Shown piece after piece: positions 25,094 through 38,488 of a stretch of 64,000 nucleotides of DNA (within the stretch, counting starts at the first letter, position 1; the number at the start of each line of letters is the position of its first letter). The notes beneath the pieces are model-generated. The model saw nothing but the letters and a program-made list of their open reading frames with translations. It did no database searches and was not told where the DNA came from. The DNA comes from Vespa crabro (Eukaryota > Arthropoda > Insecta > Hymenoptera > Vespidae): the NCBI RefSeq assembly GCF_910589235.1, contig NC_060961.1, positions 3,324,001 through 3,388,000 of the forward strand, written 5' to 3'. The position numbers and the translations under genes were made by a program.

Positions 25094-27035
25094 TCTTCCT
25101 CTCTCTCTCTCATCGTCGTTCTTCACCTTCACCCGGCATTAATCCACTCATTTCGAAGGCTCCTACTGACAGACGTGAAATCATATTATCTTTCGTTGAC
25201 GCATCAAAATATGAAGTACCACGCGCTCGCGAGCCGCTCTTGTTTATAAGCTGGCATTACGGGACCGTGCGAATAATTTCTTACCGCACGGTATACGCGT
25301 AATTATCTTGCTCGAGGATTATATGCCACTTGCGCGGAGGTCTTTAAAATAAACCGTGGTATATTCGAGATCGTGAAAAAGCCGACTGATTAAAGGGATA
25401 AAGGGCGGAAAGAAAAAGGGTGAGTGCCTACGTACGTCTGTGAATTTATATGTGCGTAACTATTATACCATAATCGAGATACTTTCATAGCCTTGCACGA
25501 TTATTTAGTTGTTTTATTATCTCTTCAACTTTTTCCCCTTTAAATAATATCACAGTAGAGATCACCTACGTGAACGTCTTGCGAGAACACAATATCCACT
25601 GTTATACTTGTTCATTATGTTTCTAGTAGAGATGGGTCGGTAAACGAGACAAAGATTTCAATCAAGATATGGTACTCGACTCCAAACAAGGATTATCTTA
25701 GGGAGACCTTATCCAGTAGGGACCATCTTCGTTTGCAAGACGCATCTAATACGCAGATTAATTAACGTTTTCAAGAAGCAACGGAACCAATTTACGAGGA
25801 GCATGAAAAACATTATCGAATTTGGAAGTACCCGTATTCAACGAAACTTTATACTCATTTTGTTTTATTACGTCGAAGCACGGAGCTAGCGAAATTTCGT
25901 TCGCACGAAAATTATTTTTGTTTGGAATTCGACCGTTTAAAGGCTTCGACGAGGAGCTTCCGCCGAGCGGAGCTAAGTGGAGGACCTCTTTTTCGTGCTA
26001 ACTCGCAGTTTCCGAAATTCATGAATGCGAATGTATGGATGCGTACATGAATACGTGCGTATATGCGTATAGGTTTATACGGGAGCGAGAGCAGCATTCG
26101 AAGTACTCACTTTAATCTATGAACAAAAAAGAAGGGGGTGTTGGTAAATAAATCGATGGAAAGCATCGGCGCGCAACGGGAAAAGTGTCGGCAATACGCG
26201 AGAGTACAATGAGGTATTAATATTCCCATTTGGCTTCGATTTCCTGGAAAAACGTTTGATGGAGATAAAATTACCAGCAACAACGGTACAGTGTCACTAT
26301 AAATCAACTCCATACTCCTATCGATATCGTATCGAATGAAATCCAAGCAATTATGCCGAGGCCGATTGAGAATAGAGCCTTCAAATTTCGTTTCGTATCG
26401 CGTTCGGCACTTTCATTTTTTTTTTTTTTTTCCTTTATAAAAACATTTATGCAACATCTTAATATCGAACATTTCTCTTTCCAATTTTTCTCAAACAATC
26501 GAATATCTTTACATTTAATTACTATTTGTTATAAAAATGAAAGAGATCATTTCGAACGTATAAGCTTACCTATTAGGACGTTTCGCCTATATATATATTT
26601 CGTTTGTTATCAACGATACACTGATAAGAAAATCGCTTTTTCTCTTATAGAGAAAATCAAAAGAGCAAATAGCTTTTGTAGAAAGGACGAAAGTCAATGA
26701 AGCTTGATGCCTAACCGTAATTCTTCCCAAACGTTAGCTCTGTGTACGGACACTCTCAATAGGGTTACCGTATCAGTAGGTCGTCTGCATTGGTGTAGTG
26801 GGATACAGTGGTTCACCCCCGTGGTGCACCCTCTGATAATAGCATTATGACTCGCCTGATTGTGGAAATAAACACGGGATCGTATGGGGCGCGACGTGTA
26901 CGTGCGTATACATATATATATATATGTATAAACGCCTACACGCATCGGCGCGAACGCGTTGCCCCGGCGCGGTTCATTAGGCCGCTTAAATGCAACGCGA
27001 CAATAAATACGCGTCCTCGGTCAATCGATGGGATC

Positions 27036-27038
<3 letters not shown>

Positions 27039-27107
<69 letters not shown>
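27039..27107. repeat. Longest (AG)n microsatellite of the window
   Basis: About 33 uninterrupted AG units followed by a degenerate GGGAG tail. Confidence 0.85.
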
Positions 27108-27118
<11 letters not shown>

Positions 27119-28122
27119 AGGAAAGGTGGGAGGGAGAGTATGTCGTGAAACGATCGAACCGTCATTCGATACAATCGTACTACGGTTTAATGTACTACAA
27201 GCAGCAAACCGATTGTTTTTTCACCATTAACGAAAATCACGATCAAAGGATAACACATCGCGAAAAATTCGGAAAATTTTGTTGATAATTGTTGGAAAAA
27301 TTCGGAAATTGCTTTAAAGATAATCGCGAGATTTCCATGGTATAATAGTTGTAATTAGAATGAAATCACCGAGAAATAATTCCACGATACATTTTGATAT
27401 TTAGTAAGGTAAGATACTATACAAGCTTGTACGACGGTAAAGCAATATTTAGGAGGCTAGATACGTGCCTGTATAACGTGAAGATATACGAAAGGCGCTA
27501 TTTTTTTCTATCGTTGGTATTATAACTTCCCTCCTTTAACCGGACAAACTTAAACCGTGGTAAGTTTTTCGATCAATAAACGAACGTATATGTATGAAAT
27601 TTATTTTAATTAAAAATGAAATATTTAGGATGGAGACAGAATACTTGAAATAAATAAATAAATCGTAAAATGAAGAATTAGGATGCATAATGTTTTTTTG
27701 TTTTGTTTTTTAATTGGAGTCCGATACAAATGAACAAATGATGAAAAATGAAATATTAGTGATGAATTAACCCGTCATTATCGGTTAACATGTTAATTAA
27801 CGCTTCAATTACTAAATAAATGATACAGATATTATTTCGCTTGTTTAAATCATCGTATATCGCGCTTTTAACGCGATCAAACATTTATGTAGGATCTAGA
27901 AATGAAAGAAAAGGATAGAATTTAAAAAGAACATTAGCGGACTTGGAATAATAAGGACGATGGAAAGGGGTGTCGAGACACAAACGCCAGGAATATTTCT
28001 CGTAGAAACGATGTGACGAGCAACAGGCACCTCGATTCAAGAGCACGTGCACTCGGGCTGCCTCAGAATCTTTGGTATTTGATCGGTATCGATGGGGGCC
28101 AATACGTGCGTATCGAACGCGG

Positions 28123-28166
28123 AGAGGCGCGTCGAAGGTACGCGCTCGCGTTGTCCACGCGCCTCT
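28123..28166. other. Hairpin with perfect 10-bp GC-rich stem
   Basis: AGAGGCGCGT (28123-28132) and its exact reverse complement ACGCGCCTCT (28157-28166) are separated by 24 bases. The stem is too short for a typical pre-miRNA. No known small RNA is recognised. Confidence 0.5.
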
Positions 28167-28272
28167 ACCAAACGCTATGGTATAGAGAACGCGTCTCGAC
28201 GTGTGTGTGTTTGTGTACTGCCAGTTGCTCGTGTAAATGGGTAATAGGGTCAGCGTGCTAGCGGGACACATG

Positions 28273-28294
28273 AAAGGGGGTTGCTACCCCCTTT
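28273..28294. other. Tight hairpin with 9-bp stem and TGCT loop
   Basis: AAAGGGGGT and ACCCCCTTT are perfectly complementary across a four-base loop. It lies about 110 bases from the hairpin at 28123-28166. Confidence 0.5.
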
Positions 28295-28894
28295 TCGTCA
28301 CCCTCTCATCCGATCGTTCACACAACAAGTTTCTCTCATCGATCCGATCGATCCTACCGATCGATTTCGCTTACTCCTATTTGCAAATACAAAGGAGCAT
28401 GATTCTAGTCATCGCATAACAGATAGATTATCGCACAATGAACAATTGTCGAGATCGACTTTAACGAAAACTTGACGAGATTCTTAGTTAGTCATCTTTG
28501 AATTTTCGCATTTCTTAATTATATTATGATCCAGGAATGAAATTGATATTGTATATGATTACAATGGATTTTCAATATAAGCTGTTTAGTTAAAAAAGAT
28601 GAGAAATATTGTTTCTGAATTTGTATTAAATAGTTATTATATTTGTAATATTTCTTTCATAAATATAGACACTTAGAACGTAGAAGCAGTGTTATTAACA
28701 ATATATTGCAATTTGTGTAGGCTTGAGAAAAATCGAAATATAGTAAAATTCTAATCACGAATATTACAATCTTTTGTGTACCATAAACTCGTCTCTTTGA
28801 TGTATTCGTTGGTTTCGGAGAATTACGGGTTAAAAGTTTTGTATACTGAACACGGTTGTGGAGTCCAATAATTCCGGGCTGTATAGAAAGAGAC

Positions 28895-28958
<64 letters not shown>

Positions 28959-28960
28959 AT
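28895..28960. repeat. (TA)n microsatellite
   Basis: TA run ending in three TATG units. Confidence 0.8.
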
Positions 28961-30040
28961 ATTTTGGTTTCCTTTTTACAACCTCGTAAATCGCGTTTCC
29001 GTTAAACTGCGCTTTTTATAAAGTAGTTCGAAAGTTACGTTATCCGTTCCTATTTTGACTATCTCAGTTGGGTGACGGTCACAATCGTGGCCGGATTATC
29101 TGTGCGATATCGACTATTTCATTCGCTTGCTCGGTCAGCTTCGTCGACCCACGAACTACCAAAATGATACTGGAGTAGGAAGTGTTGGAAAATTTAAAAA
29201 TACTATACTTGCACACGCATACTTCCATTCCCTCGATGCTCATTAATTATTCCCGCTCGAGGTGAGTTCACAAAGTCGTCTCTCGCGTGACCAGAAACTC
29301 GAGGGTGTGCCATAGTCCTTCATCCGCCTATTCACCATTTCTCAGCATTCTCATCCGTAGTGTATTAAGACATTACGATCTTAGAGATTACGTGAAACTT
29401 TTTTCCCCGAACTTATCTCTCTTTAACATGGTAAATGCTTCAGTATACCTGACTTTTTCTTTTCCTCTTTTTTCATAATATTTTTAAACTTTATGTAAAT
29501 TCTCGTCGGATGAATTTTTTTTTTTCCATCAGAAATCAGGGCTAAAAGATGATCAATTAGCTTTAGAAAGTGAAAGAAATAATACAAGATAGTTAGTTAA
29601 AATCGAAAAACGGAAAAGCCGAGTTTCTTCTACGTCTTTCGGTGTCCGAGAAGTCCGTTTTACGAGAGTATTCCGACAGGAAGAGCTTCAGGGGAAGGTT
29701 GGGGTAAAGGGTGATGGTAGGGAGAGAGAGCAATCGACGAAGCTAGAGGCATGTAATAAGAGAGCAGTGCTTTCGGCTCCCTCACTCTCTTTCTCTCTCG
29801 CTTTCTCTCTCTCTCTCTCTCTCTTTCTTTTCCTTCCTCCACCCCCCTCTCTCTCTCTCTCTCTCTTCCTCATTCTCTTACTCTTTCTCTCTTGCACTCC
29901 GTTTCGCTTTCTCTGTCTATATGTATCTCTCTTTCTCTCTTGTACGTTGCATGGGACGATGTTGTCCAGTCGCTGGATCTCCGTGCATGGGGGTAGAAAC
30001 GGAGGTGAAACGAGGGCCGAGGGGTGTCCAGTGACGATGG

Positions 30041-30054
30041 GTCGTCATGGCAAC
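30041..30054 (+). promoter_or_regulatory. RFX X-box-like motif
   Basis: GTCGTCATGGCAAC matches the RFX consensus GTNRCC-N2-RGYAAC at all but one position. It sits in a GC-richer, non-repetitive island (about 29950-30290) that is otherwise unassigned. Confidence 0.25.
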
Positions 30055-30879
30055 CGACTGCACCACCTCATCACCCCGTGCATCCCCCATGGCTGCAGTT
30101 CGAGTTTGCGAGCGGAACTGCATCCTGCGGACGAGGGAACCCTGAATTTCGGTGGATAAGTACGGAGCCGTGCGGGGTGAAGGGTAGTCCGCCGGGAAAA
30201 GGGAGGAACGGACAGTCACCCCTACGCGAATCTATGTCTAATGATTATCGTTGCCTTCTCGGGGCCGTTCGCGTGTAGCCTCTGCCGTCTCCTCGCTTGG
30301 ACTCGTTCTGTTTAAAATAAAAAGCTACTTTCAATGATACCGAAACGAGCTATAATATCTCTGATTTTTTTTTTTTTTTTTTTTTTTTTATGTATTATAT
30401 ATACATACTAGAATATCGATTATATAAATGAAAATTTTTTGATAAAAGAACAGTAACTTTTCTTATGATTTTGACATTGTCCAAAAAAAAAAAAAAAAAA
30501 AGAAAAAAGAAAAAAGAAAAAAAAGGTAAAGAAAAGAAGATATTCCTCTGGATAGATTTTTATAAATAAAATCGCATGAAATATCTAATATTTTTATTCT
30601 TTCCAAGAGAATAATGAAACTCTAAGCCTTACAAAATATTTTTAAATACATATTATATATTACACGTTTCACCACGATTTTCATTCTATAAAGTATAATT
30701 CGATTTCTATTCAATAATTTATTTATTTCAATAAAATGAAAATATAGAGGAGTTATGTGCGCGTTAATGCAAAAATTTCACGAGGTATGCGGATGCATTA
30801 TTACGCCCACCACGTAATTTGAAAAGCGGCTACATTTTTGTCAAAATTTTTGTTAAAGAATAAAAAATAAAAGTAAAAG

Positions 30880-30933
<54 letters not shown>

Positions 30934-31414
30934 AGCAGTCGTGCGAGGAAAGTTCCATGATGTCGTTCGTCTCGTACGATGAAATAACGATTTTATATGT
31001 TTTATCGATAGAAGAATCTTACTCTATAGCGTGATAACAACGACGTAAAAAAAAAAAAAAAAGAAAAAAAAAAAGAAAAAAAAAGAAACGAAGAGGTGAT
31101 AGGAGAAAGGTATTCTCGATAAAATACTCGAGGATACACGCTTAGCCAGATTCGATCGATCTTCCTTCCAGGAAAATATCGTTGAGTCGAGCCAAGTCGA
31201 GCAACGAAATCGGTAGATTTATAATCGGTTGAGCTATAATCGGTCTAGTCGATGATGAAGGTAAACGCATAGGAAAAGAGAGAACTAGACCGCTGACAAG
31301 GTGGTTGTAGGGAGTAGCCAGGTAACGTAGGAGTCTCGTGTAGTACAGAAGAGAACGATCGAACGATAGACAAATAATGACTTCTGCTCTGCGATAAGAG
31401 CTAGCCGCGATAAC

Positions 31415-31461
31415 GGTCGACTCGTTCGACTCGGTCGACTCGTTCGACTCGGTCGACTCGG
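31415..31461. repeat. 18-bp minisatellite made of 9-bp half-units
   Basis: GGTCGACTCGTTCGACTC occurs twice in full plus a partial third unit. Each unit contains two GKTCGACTC nonamers differing at one base. The unit is rich in the GTCGAC palindrome. It lies in a high-complexity GC-richer interval. Confidence 0.75.
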
Positions 31462-31822
31462 CGAATCTCCTTGAACCAGGCCAATCGTCAGCGTTTTACG
31501 CGAAACACGACATTAGGGCTCACCTGGCTCGCCTGATGGACGTGCACGCGACTTTGAAAGTTTTTCGCGGGGACGACGGTAGCGACTCGACTAGTAGCGG
31601 TTCTACTACTCCTCCTATACGGGAAGGCGCATTACAATATTTATCTTATTTATCGGAGGTTTGCGCCATTTTCTGATCTGATTCCGCGATAGCGGTCACG
31701 TACAACCCGTGGCGACGGAGACAACACACAAGGTGGCGTGCCAGAAAATTATTATATGCCTTACTTTGCCGTCTGTCTGCCGAGTGAATATTTTATTAAT
31801 TCCATAAAGCCCGTACACTGGA

Positions 31823-31854
<32 letters not shown>

Positions 31855-33924
31855 TTTCTCTTGCTTTCATTCTCGCTTCTCAGGCAACGTCGATGGAGGT
31901 GTCTCTCGTTTGGCACGAAACGATCAGTGGATAACTGATAATTTTACGTTAGAGACGAAAATGATGTCAACGTGGATACACGAAGCGGGTATTCTCGTTG
32001 GCTCAATTTGGTCGCTCTTTAATATTCGTTACTTCAGCAGTTAGCATTAGACTTCTTCGATATTTCGGGCAATTGTATGAATCTTCTCGTTAACCGAAGA
32101 AAGTCCTCATAAGATCGGTCTTCGGCTTCCATGTCCTCGAGCCATTGAGAAACACGGTCACGCGCGGATCCATAATGGCTAGGAGCCAGAAAGTTTCGTC
32201 CTCGAAGGGAGAAGAGCCGAGTTCTCGCGGTATCCTTAGGTCGAAGGATACCCAAAGCTGGCAACTATGAATTTATGCAAATCGAGATAAGACTGGCAGA
32301 TTTCCGTGACCTCGACTGCACGAGTCTCAGCCATCGGCGTATAGCGCAGCTTGCGAAGTGGCTTACCGTTTGGACTTCGTGCCCTCCGGACTAACTAGAC
32401 TAGTCAAACGGTCCGAACTATCCTCGGACTTAACCGACTGTTAAGTTCGACTAGAGTTACTCGCAAGACCGAGCCCGTGTAATCCAACGGATCCTCGGAA
32501 ATGCTTCGGCGTAAACGTCTAAGCGTCGGTCCTTGTCCCTGGACGATTCTAAATTCATGACGTCAAATGTAAAGGAACTTACTTATATAGAGTATACAAG
32601 TTTTACTCTTATAAAAGTAAAATAGTTTGATTTGACGTGTTTAACGATTACTTACTTGAACTTGCTAGATGACTTTGTAAAAGAATCAAACAAGTGATAT
32701 AGATCTAGGCCGAAGGGCATGATAAATGCTTTAATTAGAAACATCCACATTGTCTGGATAAAATCGACGTCGTTCGAAGCAGCCGTAAAGACATGGAAAA
32801 AAATAGCTACGTACGCGTACTAGGTAGATACATAGAACACGCAGGTTTTGACATTATCGCGATCGCTACGCGTCCTAAGGGACCTGTCTTGATTTCAAAA
32901 TCGTCTTCTTTTTTGTAAACGCGTCGAGCAGATCTAGATAGGTTGTACGCCGACTCATTAATATTCCATGACGGACTTAATTGACGCGATATCAACTAGG
33001 GACCTTGCGGAAAGTCATCGAACGACAGTAGTGTGTCCGCTCTCAGGGAAATAACGAATGCAAGGAATCAATTGTGCTAGCCGAGATAGTCCTCGTCTCT
33101 TCCCGCAAGGTGGGCGCGCGCAACGTAGCTTCGACGTAAAACTAAGAGCTAGGGAGCTCAAAACCGATAAGATCGTTCGCGTGAGTCTACTCGGGGGTAG
33201 TTTGCCCCAAATGGCTAGTCCCATTTCCCTCTTTTATAAGTAGCCACCGTTTCGACGTATTTCCGTCGTTGCGACCACATAACGCCCTTTTCTTTTTCAT
33301 CCTTCCTGTCTTTCCACGTTATAAGCTACGTTTTCGTCAATTCCCCCTCCCTCGAAGCTCCAATTACAATGAAAAGCAATGATACACCATGTGACTGTAT
33401 TTATTTCATCTTCTCAAGTATCTTACATTATGTTTGATATCTTACGCGCTTATCATACTTCTTATGTGATAAAATTGATAAGAAAAGTTCATCGATAATC
33501 GACTATATCATACAAATTTGAATGCTCTTCTCGGGCATGCATCACTTGACTTTCTTAAATTCTACGACGATTTAAATACTTCCCCCTTCATAGCGGACTC
33601 AAATTTTATTCGAAAAAATTCTGTAGAATCAAAAAAAAAAAAAAGGAAAAAAAAAAGAAAAAAAAAAGAATAAGACGAAGGGGGAGTGGGATTCGAAAGA
33701 GACGATAGCAACTAGCGACTGGTTTATTAACGCCAAGCCGAGTAGCAAAAGCGGTGGTAGGAGCGAGGCCGAGGGTGGATTTGAGCTGAAAAAATCTGCC
33801 TATTCCTTCGGATTCCGAGCTGTTCGGGGTGTCCTTTTCCCCCTTTCTCTACGGAGGGCCGCGAAGAGGTACTTTTCGGGGCCGTGCGAATCCCAACGAA
33901 CAACCGAGCGAGCGAGTGAGCAAG

Positions 33925-34072
33925 CAAGAGAGAAAGAGAGAGAGAGAGAGAGAAAGAGAAAGAGAGAGGGAAAAAGAGAAACAGAGAGAGAAAGAGAGAG
34001 AGAGAAGGGGGGAAAGAGAGAGATAGAGAGAGAGAGAGAGAGGAAGAGAGGAAGAGCGATAGAGAGAGCTGG
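33925..34072. repeat. (GA)n imperfect microsatellite
   Basis: About 145 bases of GA with AA and GG interruptions, of opposite polarity to the CT block 300 bases downstream. Confidence 0.75.
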
Positions 34073-34379
34073 CAAGCTGAAATCCTGACGTCCTGACGTG
34101 GCAGTGCGAGAGATCGAGCGCGAGATCGGGCTTACGAGTGCCCGCCGCGCTTCCACTTACACTTGCGCGCTTGGACGCGCTCAGCTAAGCTCAGCACATT
34201 GCTGTATGCCTAGCGGCTTTACCCTCGACAATGTTTTCATATTGTGCCGCGCGCCTGTTTATGGGCACGGGCCGCCTACTTGGCCAGCATTTTGCTCGCT
34301 TTTCTCCGCTTCTTCTCTCTTCTCTTCTCTTTCCTCTTCTTGGCTCAGCTCCTTCTACACCATCCGCGACTGCAATCTC

Positions 34380-34653
34380 TCTCTCTCTCTCTCTCTCTTC
34401 TTTCCCCTCTTCCTATCTTTCTTTTTTTCCCGATATCTCGCTATCCTTCTTTCTCTCTCATCGTTGCAAGAATCAACGTGTCTCTTGGTTTTCAGCTTTA
34501 CCTTCTTGTTCTCTTACGAGAACGAGCTTAAAAGCGCTGAAGGACTCGCGGGACCTGCCTCCACCGCCTCATCGCTGGAGAACTTGAAAGGAACCTCCAA
34601 GAGAGATACTCGACTCGGCTCGAGTACTTCCCTCGGCTTACCGTTTGTCTCCG

Positions 34654-34698
<45 letters not shown>

Positions 34699-35102
34699 AT
34701 CTCTCTTTTTTCTCTCTCTTCTTCTCTTGCTCGTTCTCTGTCCTTTCACATGCTCTTCCTCTCCTTCTCTTGGTATATTTTCCTTCTTTTTTTTTTTTTC
34801 GAACCTACCCGAATCCAGGCCCGAGTCTCAACATGGTACAGCTCTTCGCGTTCATACCTGTTCGCACGAGGACGACTTTGGTGTGCCTGTTCAAGTACGT
34901 CGATGGCGCCCGTTTATTTCTTCTGAATGCGATTCGGTCCACCTGTCGTTCTTCTCTTTTTTCATTACTTTTTTTCTCTTTTCTCTTCTTATACTTCGCA
35001 CACCTTCGCGCTTCGCGAAAGAGAAAGGACGGCGAGTGCTTGGAAGAAGTGCGACGAATCGACGCTTCGAAAAAACGTTTTGGCTATTTTCTTTTCTTTT
35101 TA

Positions 35103-35150
<48 letters not shown>

Positions 35151-35155
35151 TCTCT
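34380..35155. repeat. (CT)n-rich block
   Basis: Several CT tracts (34375-34398, 34658-34697, 35107-35147) in pyrimidine-rich DNA. They create the longest open frame of the window (34098-35276), which is Ser/Leu/Phe repeat translation without splice or domain support. Confidence 0.75.
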
Positions 35156-37084
35156 CTATCTTTCTTTCTCGTCGTCCCTAGCTTCAGGCGTAATCGTTAA
35201 CGATAAGATTTCATTACTTTTCTTTTTAACTTCGTCTTTTTTAACTTCAAAGATCTGTCGATTTATTCAATCTTGACAAATTATCTTTATTATTTTATAG
35301 ATAATCATCTTTTATAGAGAACGATTTGACATGGATAAGATCGGATACGTATATGGCAAGAAGCATGAGCTATGTAGTCCATGTGTTAAAATCGTAAGCT
35401 TTGATTTTAAATATCTATGATCATTATTATTCTATCTTAAAAAGGTTTATATGTTTGTAACGTCCACGTAAGACAGGGAGATACCTTATGTCGTGCCTGG
35501 GGATACCATATGGCAATTAAGCTAGAGGGAGATAAGGGATACGGAGCAAATATTTGCAGGGTGACGCCTTTACTTGCGCGCTAGTAGATAGGACTCTTTT
35601 TATGTTATCGACGTTTTCAAATATTGTAATCGTGATAGTTAATATAATTGATGAGAAATAACGTCGATATTACGATGTTACGAAAAGAATCAAATTTTTA
35701 TTTATACTTTCGAAACTACTACGATTCCTTACGTAACATTACCTTCGGCTTGTTTAAACAAGGATAAAAAAAAAAAAAAAAGAGAAAAATGCTGCGGAGA
35801 GAATTGTCGAGATTACAAAGAGTATCAATACGAAAAATATCTCTTTTTAATCGATATATTGTCGTAGTTTATAAAATAACGTCCAATTGTTGCGCTTAAA
35901 AATAGTATGTCGAAATACTCTTTCGTTTTTAGAGACGAATGAAATAACAGTATGTACTCCGGCATGTATTCTTTTGTTCGTGAACATTATTGTACCATCA
36001 TAATTCATAGGGAAATAGTAGGAATCATTTTATCGTTATTACAAATCTCACGGATAGTTTTCTTTTTCTTTTTGAAACATCGATAAAATCAATATTTTGT
36101 AATATTCTAGGATCTATCTTAGAGAAAAAAACATAATTGGATTTATATGTTTATATTATAATTTTCCTGAGAATTGGGGAAGGGTGAATAATCGATTTAA
36201 TTAATAACTCTCTCAAAGAAGTTTCCCTCTTTCTCCCAGTGAACTTCTTTGAATCAACCCTTTCATGATTCTGCTTTTTTTTATATCGTTTTATATTATA
36301 TATATATGTGCGTGTATACATATATATATATATATATTCCTCCTACTTTACATTACGTATATTTCGTATTCTTTCTATAAGCTACATACCTTGAGAAGAA
36401 AAGACGAACGTCCGTTAAAAAGTTCATGGTGGTCAACGAACAGCAGACAAGCCGAAAGTAAAAGAGTCGAGGTGCTTAACTTTAAGCCGGCGCTAATGAG
36501 ATTGAAACACAATGAAAATGTCGTATAACGAGTGGAAGAAGCTTTTGGTCTTTGAATCAAAGTCCGGCTACTTTCCAAAATCTCTGAAAAGCTCCTCGAC
36601 CGGTCGAAGTGCAGCCGTTAGATGCTCGACGGTAAAAATTTTCCGAGAAATTTTTAGTCAGACGAAAAAGATCTCTTGTCTTTTCGTCGATTACATACAC
36701 TATTCAAGAGGATATAAAATTAATGAACTTATTATTATTCTGATCGCAATAATCCAAATCGAGAATTCATTTCTTTTATCTTCTTAAAAGCGAATATAAA
36801 ATCTATTTTAGATTAATTATTGATAAATACGTCATGATATTAATAATGCATCTTATTTCTAATAGATGTGAGCGAATCGATTATATACGATAACTTAGAT
36901 AGGTATATACGAAAGCTATAATATAAGGGAAAATAGAATTTTAAAAAGAATGTTCGTTCGACATTTTTTCATTGAATCCGAATCTTCTTTTAACGATCTT
37001 AAAACGAAAACAAGTGCGTCATGATAAACGTGTGTCGTTAACGTATACGTCGCACTTTCGACGTATTTAGATTCAAAGATACAT

Positions 37085-37148
37085 CACACACACACGCATA
37101 CATACACACACATACACATACACATACACACGCACACACATATATACA
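37085..37148. repeat. (CA)n-rich microsatellite
   Basis: Imperfect ACAC/ATAC tract. Confidence 0.75.
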
Positions 37149-37289
37149 TACAGACATACTAGATACATAAGCATAGGTAGGTAGTTGTAGACGAAGGAAA
37201 TCGTCGACGAGAGTGATGATTTCGAATCTACCATATGGCAAGGTTCTACGTTGTGCTTATCAAGAGATAAGTCGATGCAATTAAAGCGA

Positions 37290-37294
37290 CTCTT

Positions 37295-37339
<45 letters not shown>

Positions 37340-37344
37340 TTCTC

Positions 37345-37375
<31 letters not shown>

Positions 37376-37407
37376 TTCTCTCTTTCTCTCTCTCTTTCTC
37401 TTTTTCT
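37290..37407. repeat. (CT)n tract with regular TTT interruptions
   Basis: CT dinucleotides broken at nearly regular intervals by TTT, giving a higher-order periodic pattern. This is the last long CT/GA tract before the ICK gene cluster. Confidence 0.75.
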
Positions 37408-38116
37408 CGCACACGTAGGCACTGTCTACCTGTCCTTCGCACGTAGGCAACATGTCGAGCTCATTGGGATTTTTAGTCCATGTGGCGGCTCGCTATATAG
37501 CACCTAAGTCTTTTTATCGGACGAAGGTACGCCTTTTAACGAGCGTACGGTAAACCGAGATAGGAGATAGCGGATTTGAATGCTCACCGTGCCATAACTA
37601 TAGTCAAGGCAAATGACGAGAAACGTTGGGAAGAGCTACGTGTGATTCGAGAAAATCCGATGAATTTTTTCTTGCGATAAATCTATCCGCTTTCTACGTT
37701 TCCTTTTTTTTTTCTCTTTTTTTTTTCGTTTCCTTTATTTCCCTCATTCTTTTTTGTTTTTTTTTTTTTTATAGAAAAGATACGACTATTTATTTATCTT
37801 TTTTTTTTTTGTTCAAATTGATCAATCGAGATAGTTTAACAATTTCATTCATCGTTTCCTCAATTACTCTTTTGTTTTTCATTTATAATATCGATACTTA
37901 ATTAAAAGCTACGTATTTTAATGTGTAGATCTTTCACATACTTACGATTTATAATATTTATTATTCAATGTATACATTCTAAATATTTTCGTTTTAATAT
38001 AATTAAAGATGATTTTTTTTTTTTTTAATTATAATTAAAGATGACATTTTCATTATGCCATAACTCCATATAATTTCAATGATTATCTTTATATAAATGA
38101 AAAATTATTTATCTTA

Positions 38117-38122
38117 TTTATT
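38117..38122 (-). terminator. Polyadenylation signal of ICK gene A
   Basis: AATAAA on the minus strand, 38 bases downstream of the TGA stop of ICK gene A. Confidence 0.6.
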
Positions 38123-38159
38123 GCCATGATTGCGCGATCAAGAAAGGGTTAATAGTTGA

Positions 38160-38446
38160 TCAGTAAGATTTTCCTTTCTTGCCCAAAATTCGTTCTCTCT
38201 GAGCCATAAGTTCCTCGGCGGTGATAATGACTTGGCATCTATGCGCCTGTGCGTTGCATCTTATGCTTTGACAGCATTCACGATCAACCACACACTGTAA
38301 ACAATAAAATATTAGTCGATACAATTATACTAATTACTAAAAGCAATTTACATGAAATGAATCAGAATCGTTTAGATATATTAGATATATATGTTCTCAT
38401 TTACTCGTATATAATCAGAACTTTATTTATTTATTTAGCTATTTAG

Positions 38447-38488
<42 letters not shown>

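Larger units (their letters stand above)
18070..38150. other. Gene-poor, microsatellite-rich stretch
   Basis: No exon with convincing splice sites and protein-like sequence was found. Non-repetitive GC-richer islands lie at 19.16-19.42, 27.98-28.33, 29.95-30.30 and 31.1-33.3 kb. The last is the longest, and its minus-strand frame 32264-32034 (ending in an acidic helical stretch with QWLEDMEAEDRSYEDFL) is the most protein-like open frame, preceded internally by a pyrimidine-rich AG, but I cannot assign it. Confidence 0.4.

Noticed and set aside
26785..26840. tRNA-like words (GGTGTAGTGGG followed by GTGGTTCACCCCC)
   Set aside because: The A-box-like and B-box-like words are too close together and no acceptor or anticodon stem can be paired.
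34098..35276. Longest open frame, 392 codons on the plus strand
   Set aside because: Composition is Ser/Leu/Phe from (CT)n tracts, the frame crosses several microsatellites, and overlapping frames are open in other phases; no domain or splice support.
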